A stretch of DNA of 64,000 nt from Imbricaverruca yamaguchii (lineage: Eukaryota; Arthropoda; Thecostraca; Neoverrucidae). Positions 45,901 to 55,539 of this stretch are shown one piece after another. How positions within the stretch are numbered: the stretch's first letter is position 1; the number at the start of each line of letters is the position of its first letter. Both the position numbers and the translations under genes were made by a program. The notes beneath the pieces were generated by a model, which was not told the origin of the DNA, ran no database searches, and saw only the letters and a program-made list of their open reading frames with translations. Where the stretch lies: NCBI GenBank assembly GCA_034440575.1, contig JAOTOL010001620.1:1335001-1399000 (forward strand). Reading direction: 5' to 3'.

Positions 45901-46367
45901 GCTAACTTCGGGACAACGTGCTACAAAAGAGCATCAGGGAGGGCCCAACCACTCGCATGCCGTTTTATTTCCGATGACAAGGCCAGCTTCGGACACCAGT
46001 TGGGGAGCAACACATCCAGCAACGTCCATCGACTAACCCAATGAAGCCAAATATCATACTTAAAAAGTAAGTTCATGGGTGCCACTTGTTGAAGTTGGTT
46101 GAAGGGGAGGGGAAAATAACCTTTTTGATGGCCAAACCTGCTATGCAAATCATCTGTGTTTTGGGTATGTGGCTGGTGACGAGTCAACGACAAACGATAT
46201 CCACAGTTGCCAGGAAGTCATCGCCTATTGTGGTCCATGGCACTGACCTTCTCTATAAGCCGTGGGTCTACGATGACTTGCTGTGTACTGCCTGCGATCA
46301 TCAGGGCAGTTTTGTATGCCCGAAGGAGGGGCGAGGTGTAGATCCGATCTATCACCATAGTCTGCTT
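42967..46367 (-). CDS. TIGAR: TIGAR-like histidine phosphatase, three C-terminal exons
   Basis: Minus-strand exons 46367-46248, 44956-44816 and 43335-42967 join in phase 0 at GT-AG sites and end with TGA at 42967-42969. Exon 1 has DRIYTSPLLRAYKTA, the SxxxRAxxTA motif of histidine phosphatases. Exon 2 has YGVCEG (the ERxxGxxEG region), then YTPEGAETPDIVHQRVTDFF, close to the TPPGGET segment of TIGAR. Exon 3 has VAVVTHGAVL with the second catalytic His, then NTGVCRLDF and LDHVNG. TIGAR hydrolyses fructose-2,6-bisphosphate and related phosphoesters in the cytosol. These exons give 209 residues of a protein usually near 270. The N-terminal exon with the first catalytic RHGE motif is not found upstream, so it lies beyond recognised sequence or outside the window. 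The start of exon 3 is GC-rich and less conserved. Confidence 0.85.
43497..43565 (-). mobile_element. Hairpin-tail micro-insertion with short imperfect TSD
   Basis: Insert 43506-43556 lies between CTCGATCCG and CTTGATCCG (one mismatch). It reads GTTAGTTATTTGGGCTTTG..GGCGCATCGACC in minus orientation. It lies in the TIGAR-like intron before its last exon. Confidence 0.75.
44563..44650 (+). repeat. Dispersed repeat pair, copy 1
   Basis: GAAGTTGGTTGGGGTGG..CACTTTTAATGGCCAA..CAAACCATTTGCATTTAG matches 46088-46170 in the same orientation. Class unknown. Confidence 0.6.
45427..45614 (-). mobile_element. tRNA-derived SINE, family A, with 13-bp TSD
   Basis: The minus strand begins CGGGACGAGTATCCTAAGGG, B box GGTTGCGGGTTCGAGTC, body CGCCAATCTCT complement, T-run end at 45448. 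It is flanked by TGGCAGCACTCTG (45427-45439) and TGGCAGCACTTTG (45602-45614). Confidence 0.85.
46088..46170 (+). repeat. Dispersed repeat pair, copy 2
   Basis: Partner of 44563-44650: GAAGTTGGTTGAAGGGGAGG..CTTTTTGATGGCCAAACC. Confidence 0.6.
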
Positions 46368-46404
46368 CTGTAAACAAACCAGTACCTTGGACATAGGTGG
46401 AGGT

Positions 46405-46560
46405 CTAAAAACTGTTGGGAGGGCACAATGTATGAAGGCAATGGGCTGGCCCAAATGGATTGGGGGATGGGCATGCCACATAGGGTCCCATGTCAAAAGT
46501 CTAGATTACCAGGAGGCACAACCATCATTGGGGGAGGGGGAAAGTGTCCTCCAAAATGCA
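46405..46560 (+). repeat. Dispersed repeat, partner at 53335-53470
   Basis: ATGAAGGCAATGGGCTGGCC..CAAATGGATTGG..CATAGGGTCCCATGTCAAAA recurs at 53335-53470 with substitutions and small indels. Confidence 0.65.
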
Positions 46561-47157
46561 TACAAACCTACACCCCTGGCCTTCAGTGTAGTAGCTTTGA
46601 CATTTTTTACACGTAATTAACGCGGACATCCTCTATAAAACAACTGCAAATATAAGGGACATGTCCCAGACGCCATGACTGCGACGACGAGGGTGATATA
46701 CACTCGCATGTACTACTGGATGGTTCATACGGCGCACAAATCTGACAAAAAAGAGTCAATTCAGTGGGAGATAATTCAGGCGTGGTCGAAGTTGAGCAAA
46801 TAGAGACAAGGTTCTGCTGGAGGAGAAAAGGCACACACAGATATAATAGCAGAGAAAGATAAAGGAAAACGAATAGAATAGGACCATTGAGGACAGAGAA
46901 AGACAGGGACAGTAAAAGACAGAGACAGATAAAGGCAGTGAGACAGGCAAGATGCAGAGACATGGAAAAAAAAGAGACAAAGGGAGGAAAAGAAAGACAA
47001 ATGGAGACAGAAGAAGAGAGGTAAGCGGAGCCAATTTTTGTTTAAGATAGCCTTGAGAGGCCATGGCCTCTCAGAATAGTGCACTATTCTAAAATGGTGA
47101 TCTTACGGGCACAAATGTGTCTCATGAAATCTTGAACAATCACAAATCAGTGATATT

Positions 47158-47442
47158 TTAAGTTGTTCTGACGCATCGCCCTCGTCTCCACTTAAATCAG
47201 GCGTGGACTAAGTTGGTTGTAGTAGTGGAGTAAGTTCATCGCAAACACAAGCCTTATGTATGTAAACAAACGCTGTGGCGATTACCGGGAGTCGTATTTT
47301 TAGTGTTGAGGCTCTTCGTGGAGGCTTTTTCTCACCTCATGTGTTCTGGTCGGAAAGCACGAAGCAACCAGAAAGTACCACGTAATATACACTACGACAT
47401 AGATATTTACCACCATGTTATCTTAGCATTGTCACACCGTAA
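47158..47442 (+). repeat. About 300-bp dispersed repeat E, copy 2
   Basis: Partner of 16735-17034: AAGTTGTTCTGACGCATCGC, GTAAACAAACGCTGT, CATGTGTTCTGGTCGGAAAGC and ATAGATATTTACCACC. A retroelement fragment begins about 40 bp downstream. Confidence 0.65.
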
Positions 47443-47479
47443 CTCCTTCCATGCAATCTGATGATGAACAAAATCATCG

Positions 47480-47965
47480 GTGAGAAAATTCTGGTGGCAA
47501 GAAATAGTGCTGTCTAAGATGAGGATAGGGCTCACATACGCAACCCATATATACTTGCTGACGGATGAGTGCAGGCCGATCTGCGACCATTGTGATGTAC
47601 CTCTCACGGTGCGCTATGCCCTGTTGGCATGCCCCCGCTTTCGAGTGCAGCGAGTACGGTACTTTGGACGAGTAGCTCGCTTGCATTTACTGACATTTTA
47701 ATTGGCGATTTGGGTTATATCCACATGGGCAAATTATTTGAATGCATCACCGACATCAAGCTTCATGTTATCTGTCCACCACTGCAGTGTTTTTATCGTG
47801 CATGTATACTGAAGGATGTGACTTAGGCGTGTGAAACTGCGAACATGTGTACTTCGGAAGAAGGACTGATCATATTTGACCGGTAGAAAACTATTAATTA
47901 TGAGCGTTAAATGACTAAACCTGGCTGATGCGCCCTAAAATTCAAATAACCAACCAACCCACCCA
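47480..47965 (+). mobile_element. Jockey/I-like retrotransposon 3' end with hairpin tail
   Basis: The frame reads CDHCDVPLTVRYALLACPRF, the C-x2-C..LTV..LL-CP ending after RNase H. A second frame continues LIGDLGYIHMGKLFECITDI, so a frameshift separates them near 47690. At 47901-47960 the hairpin tail follows (GAGCGTTAAATGACTAAACC..GATGCGCCC), ending in (CCAA)n. Like 1-366, this ties the 55-bp family to the element's 3' end. Confidence 0.75.
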
Positions 47966-48545
47966 AAAGTGGCGTTGATGAAAGTCACGATTAGCATGTG
48001 CCTACAATTGTATGTTATGATCCGAAGCTTATCTGTTACGAATTAAAGAAAAAGAGATATTTCCATGTCCAATAAAAATTGTTCCACACCGTAAAAAATA
48101 CTCTTTTTGTGCAAGACTCACCAGATAACTACTGTTTCCGGCCCCCATCCGATAAAAAATTTAGACTTTCTTCGAAGTGTTGGCAGGTGGCTTGTAAGTT
48201 ATCATGTCACTATATGAGGTGAGATAATGAGAGTGGCTCTACTTACTTCGAGGCTCGACTAACTTCACTTCCCCTACGGACAAGAGGGAAGAAGAGAGAC
48301 CAGGCAGAAGAAGAGACAAAAAATGCAAAGACAGAGAGATAAATATCAGGAGCACATAATAAATAATACGATTTGTCATGTGTACGCAAGCCCCCATCAA
48401 CCCGGACCAAACGAATTCTAGTGCAATTTCGTGACATCGTGCTGGGGTACTTGGCGTACCCTGAGGTAGTTGCCGAGCAGCTCTGCCTCCTGTTCCCCCT
48501 GGACAGTCAGCTGGCTGTCTGTTCGGCCAGAGACCAGGTTCCGCA

Positions 48546-49490
48546 TGTTGCTGGTGCACTGGCCACTGTGAACGATGCATACGCTGCTTCACTGGCCACT
48601 GTGAGCATTACACACGCTCCTCCACTGGCCACAGGCTTCACTGGCCACTGTGAACATGCAACGCTGCTTCACTGGCCACTGTGAGCAATACACGCTCCTC
48701 CACTGGTGTGGCTCCTCCACTGGCCACTGTGAACGATACACACGCTCCTCCACTGGCCACTGTGAGCAATACACACGCTCCTCCACTGGCCACTGTGAAC
48801 AATACACACGCTCCTCCACTGGCCACTGTGAGCAATACACACGCTCCTCCACTGGCCACTGTGAACAATGCATACGCTGCTTCACTGGCCACTGTGAGCA
48901 ATACACACGCTCCTCCACTGGCCACTGTGAGCAATACACACGCTCCTCCACTGGCCACTGTGAGCATTACACACGCTGCTCCACTGGCCACTGTGAACAA
49001 TGCATACGCTGCTTCACTGGCCACTGTGAACAATGCATACGCTGCTTCACTGGCCACTGTGAACGGCGCACACGCTCCTCCACTGGCCACTGTGAGCATT
49101 ACACACGCTCCTCCACTGGCCACTGGGAACAATACACACGCTCCTCCACTGGCCACTGTGAACGATACACACGCCGCTGCACTGGCCACTGTGAGCAATA
49201 CACACGCTGTTCCACTGGCCACTGTGAGCATTACACACGCTCCTCCACTGGCCACTGTGAGCAATACACACGCTCCTCCACTGGCCACTGTGAGCAATAC
49301 ACACGCTGTTCCACTGGCCACTGTGAGCATTACACACGCTCCTCCACTGGCCACTGTGAGCAATACACACGCTCCTCCACTGGCCACTGTGAGCAATACA
49401 CACGCTCCTCCACTGGCCACTGTGAACGATACACACGCCGCTGCACTGGCCACTGGGAACGATACACACGCTGTTCCACTGGTCATTGTG
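48546..49490 (+). repeat. 33-bp minisatellite, about 28 copies
   Basis: The unit is ACTGGCCACTGTGAGCAATA then CACACGCTCCTCC. It varies mostly at AGC/AAC and CTCC/CTGT. The period is a multiple of three, so several frames on both strands stay open as 11-residue repeats, up to 341 codons. No exon context supports translation. Confidence 0.95.
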
Positions 49491-49665
49491 AATGGCTGGT
49501 TATTCGTTTTACGACACGTCGACGGTTGAGTCATGTAGCATCGCCAATCTCTCACGCCGATTGGTCCCGGGCGAAGAGTAACGACAGGTACTACTCGAAC
49601 CCACACTCTTTCGATTGTGAGACAGGCAACTTACCCCTAGACTACTCGTCCCCCACTGTGAACGG
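49482..49665 (-). mobile_element. tRNA-derived SINE, family A, inserted into the 33-bp array edge
   Basis: SINE 49494-49652 has the same head and body as the 7.3 and 45.5 kb copies. CATTGTGAATGG before it and CACTGTGAACGG after it look like a TSD of array sequence with two changes, so it inserted into the array. Confidence 0.8.
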
Positions 49666-49685
49666 CACGACTTGAAGAGTGAAGT

Positions 49686-50240
49686 GTGATGAATGAATAT
49701 CGTTTCTCAAAAATAAAAGCAACTACAATGCATTTTTGTCGCCGGCGTAACTATGCAGGTATCTCCTTTAATCTATACGGGAGTCCGATTCCGATGAAAT
49801 CTAGTGATTTTCTTGGCGTACCTTTTGACTGGTGTCTTAGCTATAGGAAACATATAACGCTTCGCGATCAGTGTTTTAAATCCATGAACATATCAAAATG
49901 CGTACCAACGTACTAACTATGGAGCGGAGAAGAGATGCCTGCTTTTGCTACAACGGTCGCTGATAGGATTAAAGTTGGATTACGCGGATTTTATTTATTA
50001 TGGGTCGCACAATTCCACCAAACGAACACTGGGCACAGCTTACCATATCGCTATCTGCATCACAGCCAGAACATTCCGCACATGGCCTACGATGAGCCTT
50101 TTATCAAAAGCGCACGAGCCGCCTCTCAGTCTGCGCAGAGAAAGGCTGGTAATGCGCCATGTTGTAGACTTCGCCAGTTTCCAGACCTTTTTTTTTCGCA
50201 ACGGCTACCAACCCTCTTTTCAACGCAGTGAAAATTGAGT
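49686..50240 (+). mobile_element. Jockey-like reverse transcriptase fragment (thumb and connection)
   Basis: The first frame reads FSKIKATTMHFCRRR, then LYGSPIPMKSSDFLGVPFD and CFKSMNISKC, the thumb region after RT. A second frame continues LLLQRSLIGLKLDYADFIYYG and SLLSKAHEPPLSLRRERLVMR, the connection region. At least one frameshift separates the two. Neither EN nor RNase H is present. It resembles the same region of the 54.5-58.7 kb copy. Confidence 0.75.
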
Positions 50241-50439
50241 GTAGCGTTTTTTGGGGTATGCATTCATAAACTTTTCCAGGAAAGTCAAGTTAGTCTCCAG
50301 GGAATTTGTAGACTGAGTTCAGAGTTCATTGAGTTCAGAGCATGCAGACTTCCCCATGAGGGCTGATCGCACTGGAAGTGAATGATACATCCAGAGCGAA
50401 AAAAAATAGAGATGAGGCGCGGGCACTTCGAAAATTTTT

Positions 50440-50850
50440 AACTAACCTTTGACCTTGAGGCTTGACATCGACATGTCCCGGTTTCAAATGTTTCTCGAGG
50501 TTCACCACAGGCTATTGCTTGATACCAGATGCGGGAGGTTTGTGCGACGAAAAAATGCAAGGCGACCGAAGAAATCGGCTCGACCTTTTGCCTTTGAAAT
50601 TAGGTCCGTTTCTTAACTTTATCATACCGCAAACCAAGCTACATTGAATGACACCCATGTGATGAAAATTGAAGCCATAGCGACGAAGTGGGAATATTTT
50701 GAAATATGCCAAGTAACCTTTGACCTTGAGGTTTGACCTTGACATGTCCAGGTTGGAAATTTGTATTGAGGATTCACCACGGGCTATCGCTTGATACCAG
50801 ATTGGGGCAGATTTGTGCAAAATGAAAAAAGCGACGCGACCGAAGAAACA
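50440..50850 (+). repeat. Two tandem copies (about 257 bp apart) of an AGGTCA-containing unit
   Basis: TAACCTTTGACCTTGAGG..GACATGTCC..TTCACCAC-GGCTAT-GCTTGATACC..GACCGAAGAAA occurs at about 50450-50570 and 50710-50850. Each copy carries AAGGTCA-type half-sites on the minus strand. Confidence 0.75.
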
Positions 50851-51905
50851 CGCTTCAGTTGGCCTGTACCTTGACCGCTAAGGTGGCCACTGGTGTGAGA
50901 GCTATGTTGCTTCAAGCGTGTTCAGCGCAGGCAGAAACATCCATGGTAATTAATTTGGGCGAACATAAACCGATCGCTGAATGCTAGTACGAATACGACG
51001 CCAACGTGACGTACGCTCAAAGACCCGTTTACACGCGGCAGAAACCCGGCAGACTGCCGGCAGAATATGACGTTGGCAGGACCGAGCAGGATCCGGCAGA
51101 ACCGAGCAGAATCGAACAGAATCGAGAAGAACTTGACGTCGGCGGCGTCCGAAGCCGCTAACGTCACAGTATAAATGACGTCACAGTTCGGCTGGAAGTA
51201 AACGTGTTACACTTTTTGCATTTATGTAATTTTTCACCGAAGGCCATTGCATTTGGGTTTCTTACCAAGCTAAGATTTAAACGGCTGCCTTGCACAACGC
51301 GAACATGTTCATTGCAACAGAAGCTTCCACTTTGCAATTTTAAAAAATCGATTTCGTCCTCAATTTTGAATGTTTTGCAACTTAAGAATGTGCTAATACG
51401 TAGACAAAAAAGATCTGGCAATTTTGAACACATCTAAGCACGACAAAAAGAATCTCAGAATTATTATTTTCTAATTCCATCATGCTGAACATGGAAAATT
51501 CCTACCGTGCAGCGGCGTGTGAACTCGCCATATTTCCATGGCGCGCACAATTTTAAGCACATAAAATAAAACGAAAATCGAACTCAAGAGGCGCGTCCCA
51601 CGTGGCTTAATTCCGGTGGCGCTACGCTGCGTTATCGGGCTGCAGCCAGACATTTACGCAAGCAATCACGATAACAGGCACGGCGGTGTTGCCATGGTGA
51701 CACGAGTCACTCGAAACAAAGCCCGGAACCATGATACATGAATCGCCCGATACCATCACCGGAGCCGCGGCGCCATGATTATCGCTATTCAGGCCCGGCA
51801 CGGCCTTGCAAATATTAAATAACGCACCCGCAGTCGACCCGAATTTGACATTCAGTGTAGCTAGTGTACTGACTACGCTTGCTGTATTGTATGCTGTTAT
51901 TGTGC

Positions 51906-51945
51906 GATTGTGAGACCTACGCATATATGCGTGGGTCGCACAATC
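51906..51945. repeat. 40-bp near-perfect palindrome
   Basis: Arms 51906-51925 (GATTGTGAGACCTACGCATA) and 51926-51945 are reverse complements with two mismatches and no loop. Confidence 0.85.
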
Positions 51946-52038
51946 ATACAATCGCACAATCGCACAATCGTACAATCGTGCAATCGTACATTCCCCCGAT
52001 CATACAATCGAAAGATTGTCAAATCGTACAATCGCATC
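51936..52038 (+). repeat. About 10-bp tandem repeat (CACAATCGTA-like)
   Basis: CGCACAATCA, TACAATCG, CACAATCG, TACAATCG and TGCAATCG recur every 8-10 bp next to the palindrome, and use its arm sequence as the unit. Confidence 0.75.
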
Positions 52039-52377
52039 CAGACTATATTAAGATCGAATATCACCATCATGCTCTTAAAGCTCATGAACAGTGGTGTCGG
52101 TTTTTGAAAAACATTGGGGGTGCCGAAGTGTACTGGACCCCCCCCCCCCCTCAAAAAAAAACTTATTGGATTTCGTCCACTATATTTTCCGACCTCAATA
52201 ATTCCAATTCTTATTTGACGATGCGAATGTTTATGTTTATTCAACATCCTCACCAACGGGAAAAATCGTCCAGTAACAGGTGAAGTCATATAAGCAAAAG
52301 AGCAGTGCACCGTGCATGTCAACATACAAACTGTGAGTCGTAGCATGCGACTACAGTGTCATATAGTGTATTCGGGT

Positions 52378-52456
52378 CCATCGTCATCGTCAACGTCATT
52401 GTCAACGTCATCGTCATCATCGACGTCATCGTCATTGTCAGCGTCACCGTCACCCT
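52378..52456 (+). repeat. Trinucleotide microsatellite (GTCATC/GTCAAC)n
   Basis: About 26 imperfect GTC/ATC triplets. Confidence 0.9.
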
Positions 52457-52799
52457 CTCCTCACTCCAAACACCAACAGACACACAACGGCTCAAATAGA
52501 ATATTGTTCCGCCCATATGCAGGCTAAAACATACCGGCCTTGGTGGAGTATCGGAGCACAGCCGGCCTGAGCTGTGATGCGATGGGTGAAGGCATTTCCT
52601 TGGTGCCTAACATTAGGGAGGGACGAAGCCAACGTTTTGGTGGGGTGAGTTCATGGTCGGGAAGTCCACTATCTAAGCCTAATCTATTTCTTTATAATAC
52701 AAAATATGCTGGTTAGCATCAACTAAGTTTTCTATGTAGCATGGTGTTTTCCTTCTTTCTTTCTTTAGCTTTCTTATCAACATAAAAACAGCACAAGTT

Positions 52800-52880
52800 G
52801 ATATTGAGGGGGCCAAGAGCAACATTGGTGAGGCCATGGCCCCCACAAAAGGATACAAATCGACACCCCTGCTCATGAAT
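52800..52880 (-). repeat. Dispersed repeat, inverted partner of 13225-13330
   Basis: The reverse complement reads GGGGTGTCGATTTGTATCC..GGGGGCCATGG, matching the 13.2 kb copy. Confidence 0.65.
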
Positions 52881-53043
52881 TTCGACCATCAAGATTGAGA
52901 ACCGAAATGTGCAGGAGACAGCTCGCTTACATTGGTGTGCCGAGGTCGGTACGACGGACACAGTCATGACTTTGTAGAGGGCTGGGACTGAGTTTCGAAA
53001 AAAAATGAAGTAATGCAAGTTCTATAAGGCAGACACACATTTG

Positions 53044-53126
53044 ACCAATCTTTATGTTAGTTAGTTATTAGGGGTTTAGGGCGCATCAACTGCAGTGGTT
53101 ATACAGCGCCCATACCAATCTTAATG
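53044..53126 (-). mobile_element. Hairpin-tail micro-insertion with 13-bp TSD
   Basis: Insert 53057-53113 lies between ACCAATCTTTATG (53044-53056) and ACCAATCTTAATG (53114-53126), one mismatch. Tail (GTTA)n. Confidence 0.9.
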
Positions 53127-53334
53127 ACTGGCTCGCGTGATGTACGGTAAAGTGCAATATTCACAATCCATTTTATGTAAACGATACCCACGAACATGAA
53201 AAACAACCGATGTGAATGTTACGACAACAAACGAATCTGAATCGGAATCTAAGTCAACACGGACCAGTGCCCACCACCCCTTCCGCTCTACGTGGGCCAA
53301 TAGCGTCGATTTCTGAAAATTATTGTGGTGGGGT

Positions 53335-53470
53335 GGGGGAGGGCAACGCATGAAGGCAATGGGCCGGCTCAAATGGATTGGTGTCACACTGCATAGGGCT
53401 CCATGTTAAAAGTTGAAATTATTGGACGGAAAAGCCAGCATTGAGGGGCACTTGCCCCCTCGAAAGTATA
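53335..53470 (+). repeat. Dispersed repeat, partner of 46405-46560
   Basis: ATGAAGGCAATGGGCCGGCT..CAAATGGATTGG..CATAGGGCTCCATGTTAAAA matches the 46.4 kb copy in the same orientation. Confidence 0.65.
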
Positions 53471-53506
53471 TTAAACAACACTGTTGGCCGTATGACGGTC
53501 ACCTGT

Positions 53507-53565
53507 TTCGGCTCGGTTTGGGGGGAGGTTATTGGGGTTTAGGGGCGCATCGTCTTCGGCTCGGT
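53507..53565 (-). mobile_element. Hairpin-tail micro-insertion, 5'-shortened, perfect 11-bp TSD
   Basis: Insert 53518-53554 (37 bp) holds only the 3' hairpin arm and tail. It is flanked by TTCGGCTCGGT on both sides. Confidence 0.85.
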
Positions 53566-53999
53566 CGTCAGACTCGTACGCCACCCCGCATCGATACTGC
53601 AGCTGAAGTTCGGGCGGGGTCACCGCTCAACGGAATCCGCCGGCTTCCGAATATCGGCATAAATGGTATCATCAGCCCCCACCCCCCACCCCTGGCGCTG
53701 GTGAACCTCCATGTTTGGGTGAACGTCAAATGTCCACCTAAAACTGACGGCGCCGTTTAAGGTGACTACGTGGACACTGATGGCCACATGTCTGCCGCAT
53801 TTTCATGTTAAATAATGGTCGACAACGGTAGAAGCGTTTCTTTTTTGGCACCTAAAAATGCGATGCAAATCGATACAAACCGTGCAAAAATGCACATAGT
53901 GAACATGTGCATTGGAACTTTGAGGATGCACGAGGCAAGTAAGTTGGTGCACAAATTCGCAATATTGCTGTGGGTGCAGAATATCCTGGGTGCAGGCGC

Positions 54000-54340
54000 G
54001 CACCCAGGATTTTTCCATGGGAGGGGCCCGGACCGAAAAGGGCACTTGACCGGCTCCAAAGGGGCACTTTGCGGCCCGGGGCATACTGGAAGGTTTGTTG
54101 ACCGGAGGGGGGGGCGTGAATTTTCCATGCCGCATAGGACAGGAAAGGGCACAGGGGAATGTCATTTTTAGGCCAAAAGGACAGTTTTGGGCCCAAAGGA
54201 CACCTTTGGAACAGGCGGGCACATAAGGCAGGTGATTTTGGGGCTAAATTTGGGACATTCCGGCCAAGAAGGCACTTTTCGGTCAAAAGGGCACTTATGG
54301 CCAAAAGGGCACTTTGGTCTCATGGGGCCCGGGCCCCCTG
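54000..54340 (+). repeat. Degenerate AAAAGGGCACTTT-type repeat
   Basis: GCGCACCCAGGATTTTTCC leads into repeated AAAAGGGCACTT, GGCCAAAAGGACAG and GGTCAAAAGGGCAC phrases every 15-30 bp, ending GGGGCCCGGGCCCCCTGCCC. Confidence 0.65.
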
Positions 54341-55458
54341 CCCCCCTCCGATGCGCCTATGTATGTGTGCACTCATGCCTGCATCAAAACCAGGCGCCTG
54401 GCCGGCCGGACGGTGACTGGCGTTTGTGACGTCACCGACCGGAAGCACTGACCCAGCCGCCAGCCGGAAATGGACGAAACTCTCTACGCCGTGGGCGTGG
54501 CGGAACCGCTGTGGCATGGACTGACGCGTCAATTTGTGATTTCGTTCATCTGTTTTGCCCTGGAGATAATCAACGAGCAGTGCTCACACAGTAACCGAGG
54601 TCATAGGCATAGGCACATAGGTCCATGAGTGGCAGGACTAAACGGGTTTTCAGTTTTTAGCTTGTTGTTGTCAATGGAGTCCCACTCTCTCTGCCATTCA
54701 AGCTCAAAGAAAGCACTGATCGTCTGATTATGATTTGTAGCAGGAAGGGGGAGTGCACGGGCAGAAGGCCTACCGGCTGCCCTATTTGCTGCTGAATCAG
54801 CTATGTCGTTTCCGGCAATGCCCACATGGCTGGGGACCCAGCACAGCGTTGCGCCTTTTCCAGACTGGCTGAGGGGTTTACGACGGACTGCGATATCCTG
54901 TAACAGTGGGTCATGAGGATAAAAGGACTTCAGAGCAAGTAGACTAGTTAAATAATCTGAGACAATGACGTGAGTGCTCTTCAATGTCCCACTTCAATAA
55001 AGCACAGCGTTCTTCGGATCGCTATCAATTCCACGGTGGATACAGATGCGTGTGCGGGCAATGCAAACGTCCCTGTGCTCGAGCCACTATCGAAAGCACA
55101 CCCCACGCTACTTTCCCTCTATAAACCATCGGTGTAAGTATAAACAAACCCACGATAAGCTTCCAGATGTTCCAGGATTTCATGCGAAACAGTTCTGGCA
55201 TAATGTTCGCTTTGCGAGTATTCGCCACGTCAATGTCAATCATAGGTGGAGTCAGCTCCCATGGAGGAGTTGGTGTAATTTCCATCCTCATGATGCTGTG
55301 CAGGCGAATGCTGCCCTTCTGCAGCAATTCCCGCATGCGGAGACAAAAAGAGTTCAAAGTGGTTCCTCGTCGCTGCTGGAAAATCTCTAGTTGCCGAGGG
55401 GAAAATACGGACGCGTAAGCTGGGCGTGTGGGAAACTGCTTGAACCTACAAGCGTACC

Positions 55459-55539
55459 GCAGTCCGAGTGATGGGCGCTAAATGACGAAACCTAGTCGAT
55501 GCGCCTTAAAACTCAAATAACCAGCCAAGCAGTCCGAGT
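55459..55539 (+). mobile_element. Hairpin-tail micro-insertion inside the retrotransposon, perfect 11-bp TSD
   Basis: Insert 55470-55528 (59 bp) begins GATGGGCGCTAAATGACG and ends AATAACCAGCCAA. GCAGTCCGAGT flanks it at 55459-55469 and 55529-55539. It is in the opposite orientation to the host element. Confidence 0.93.
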
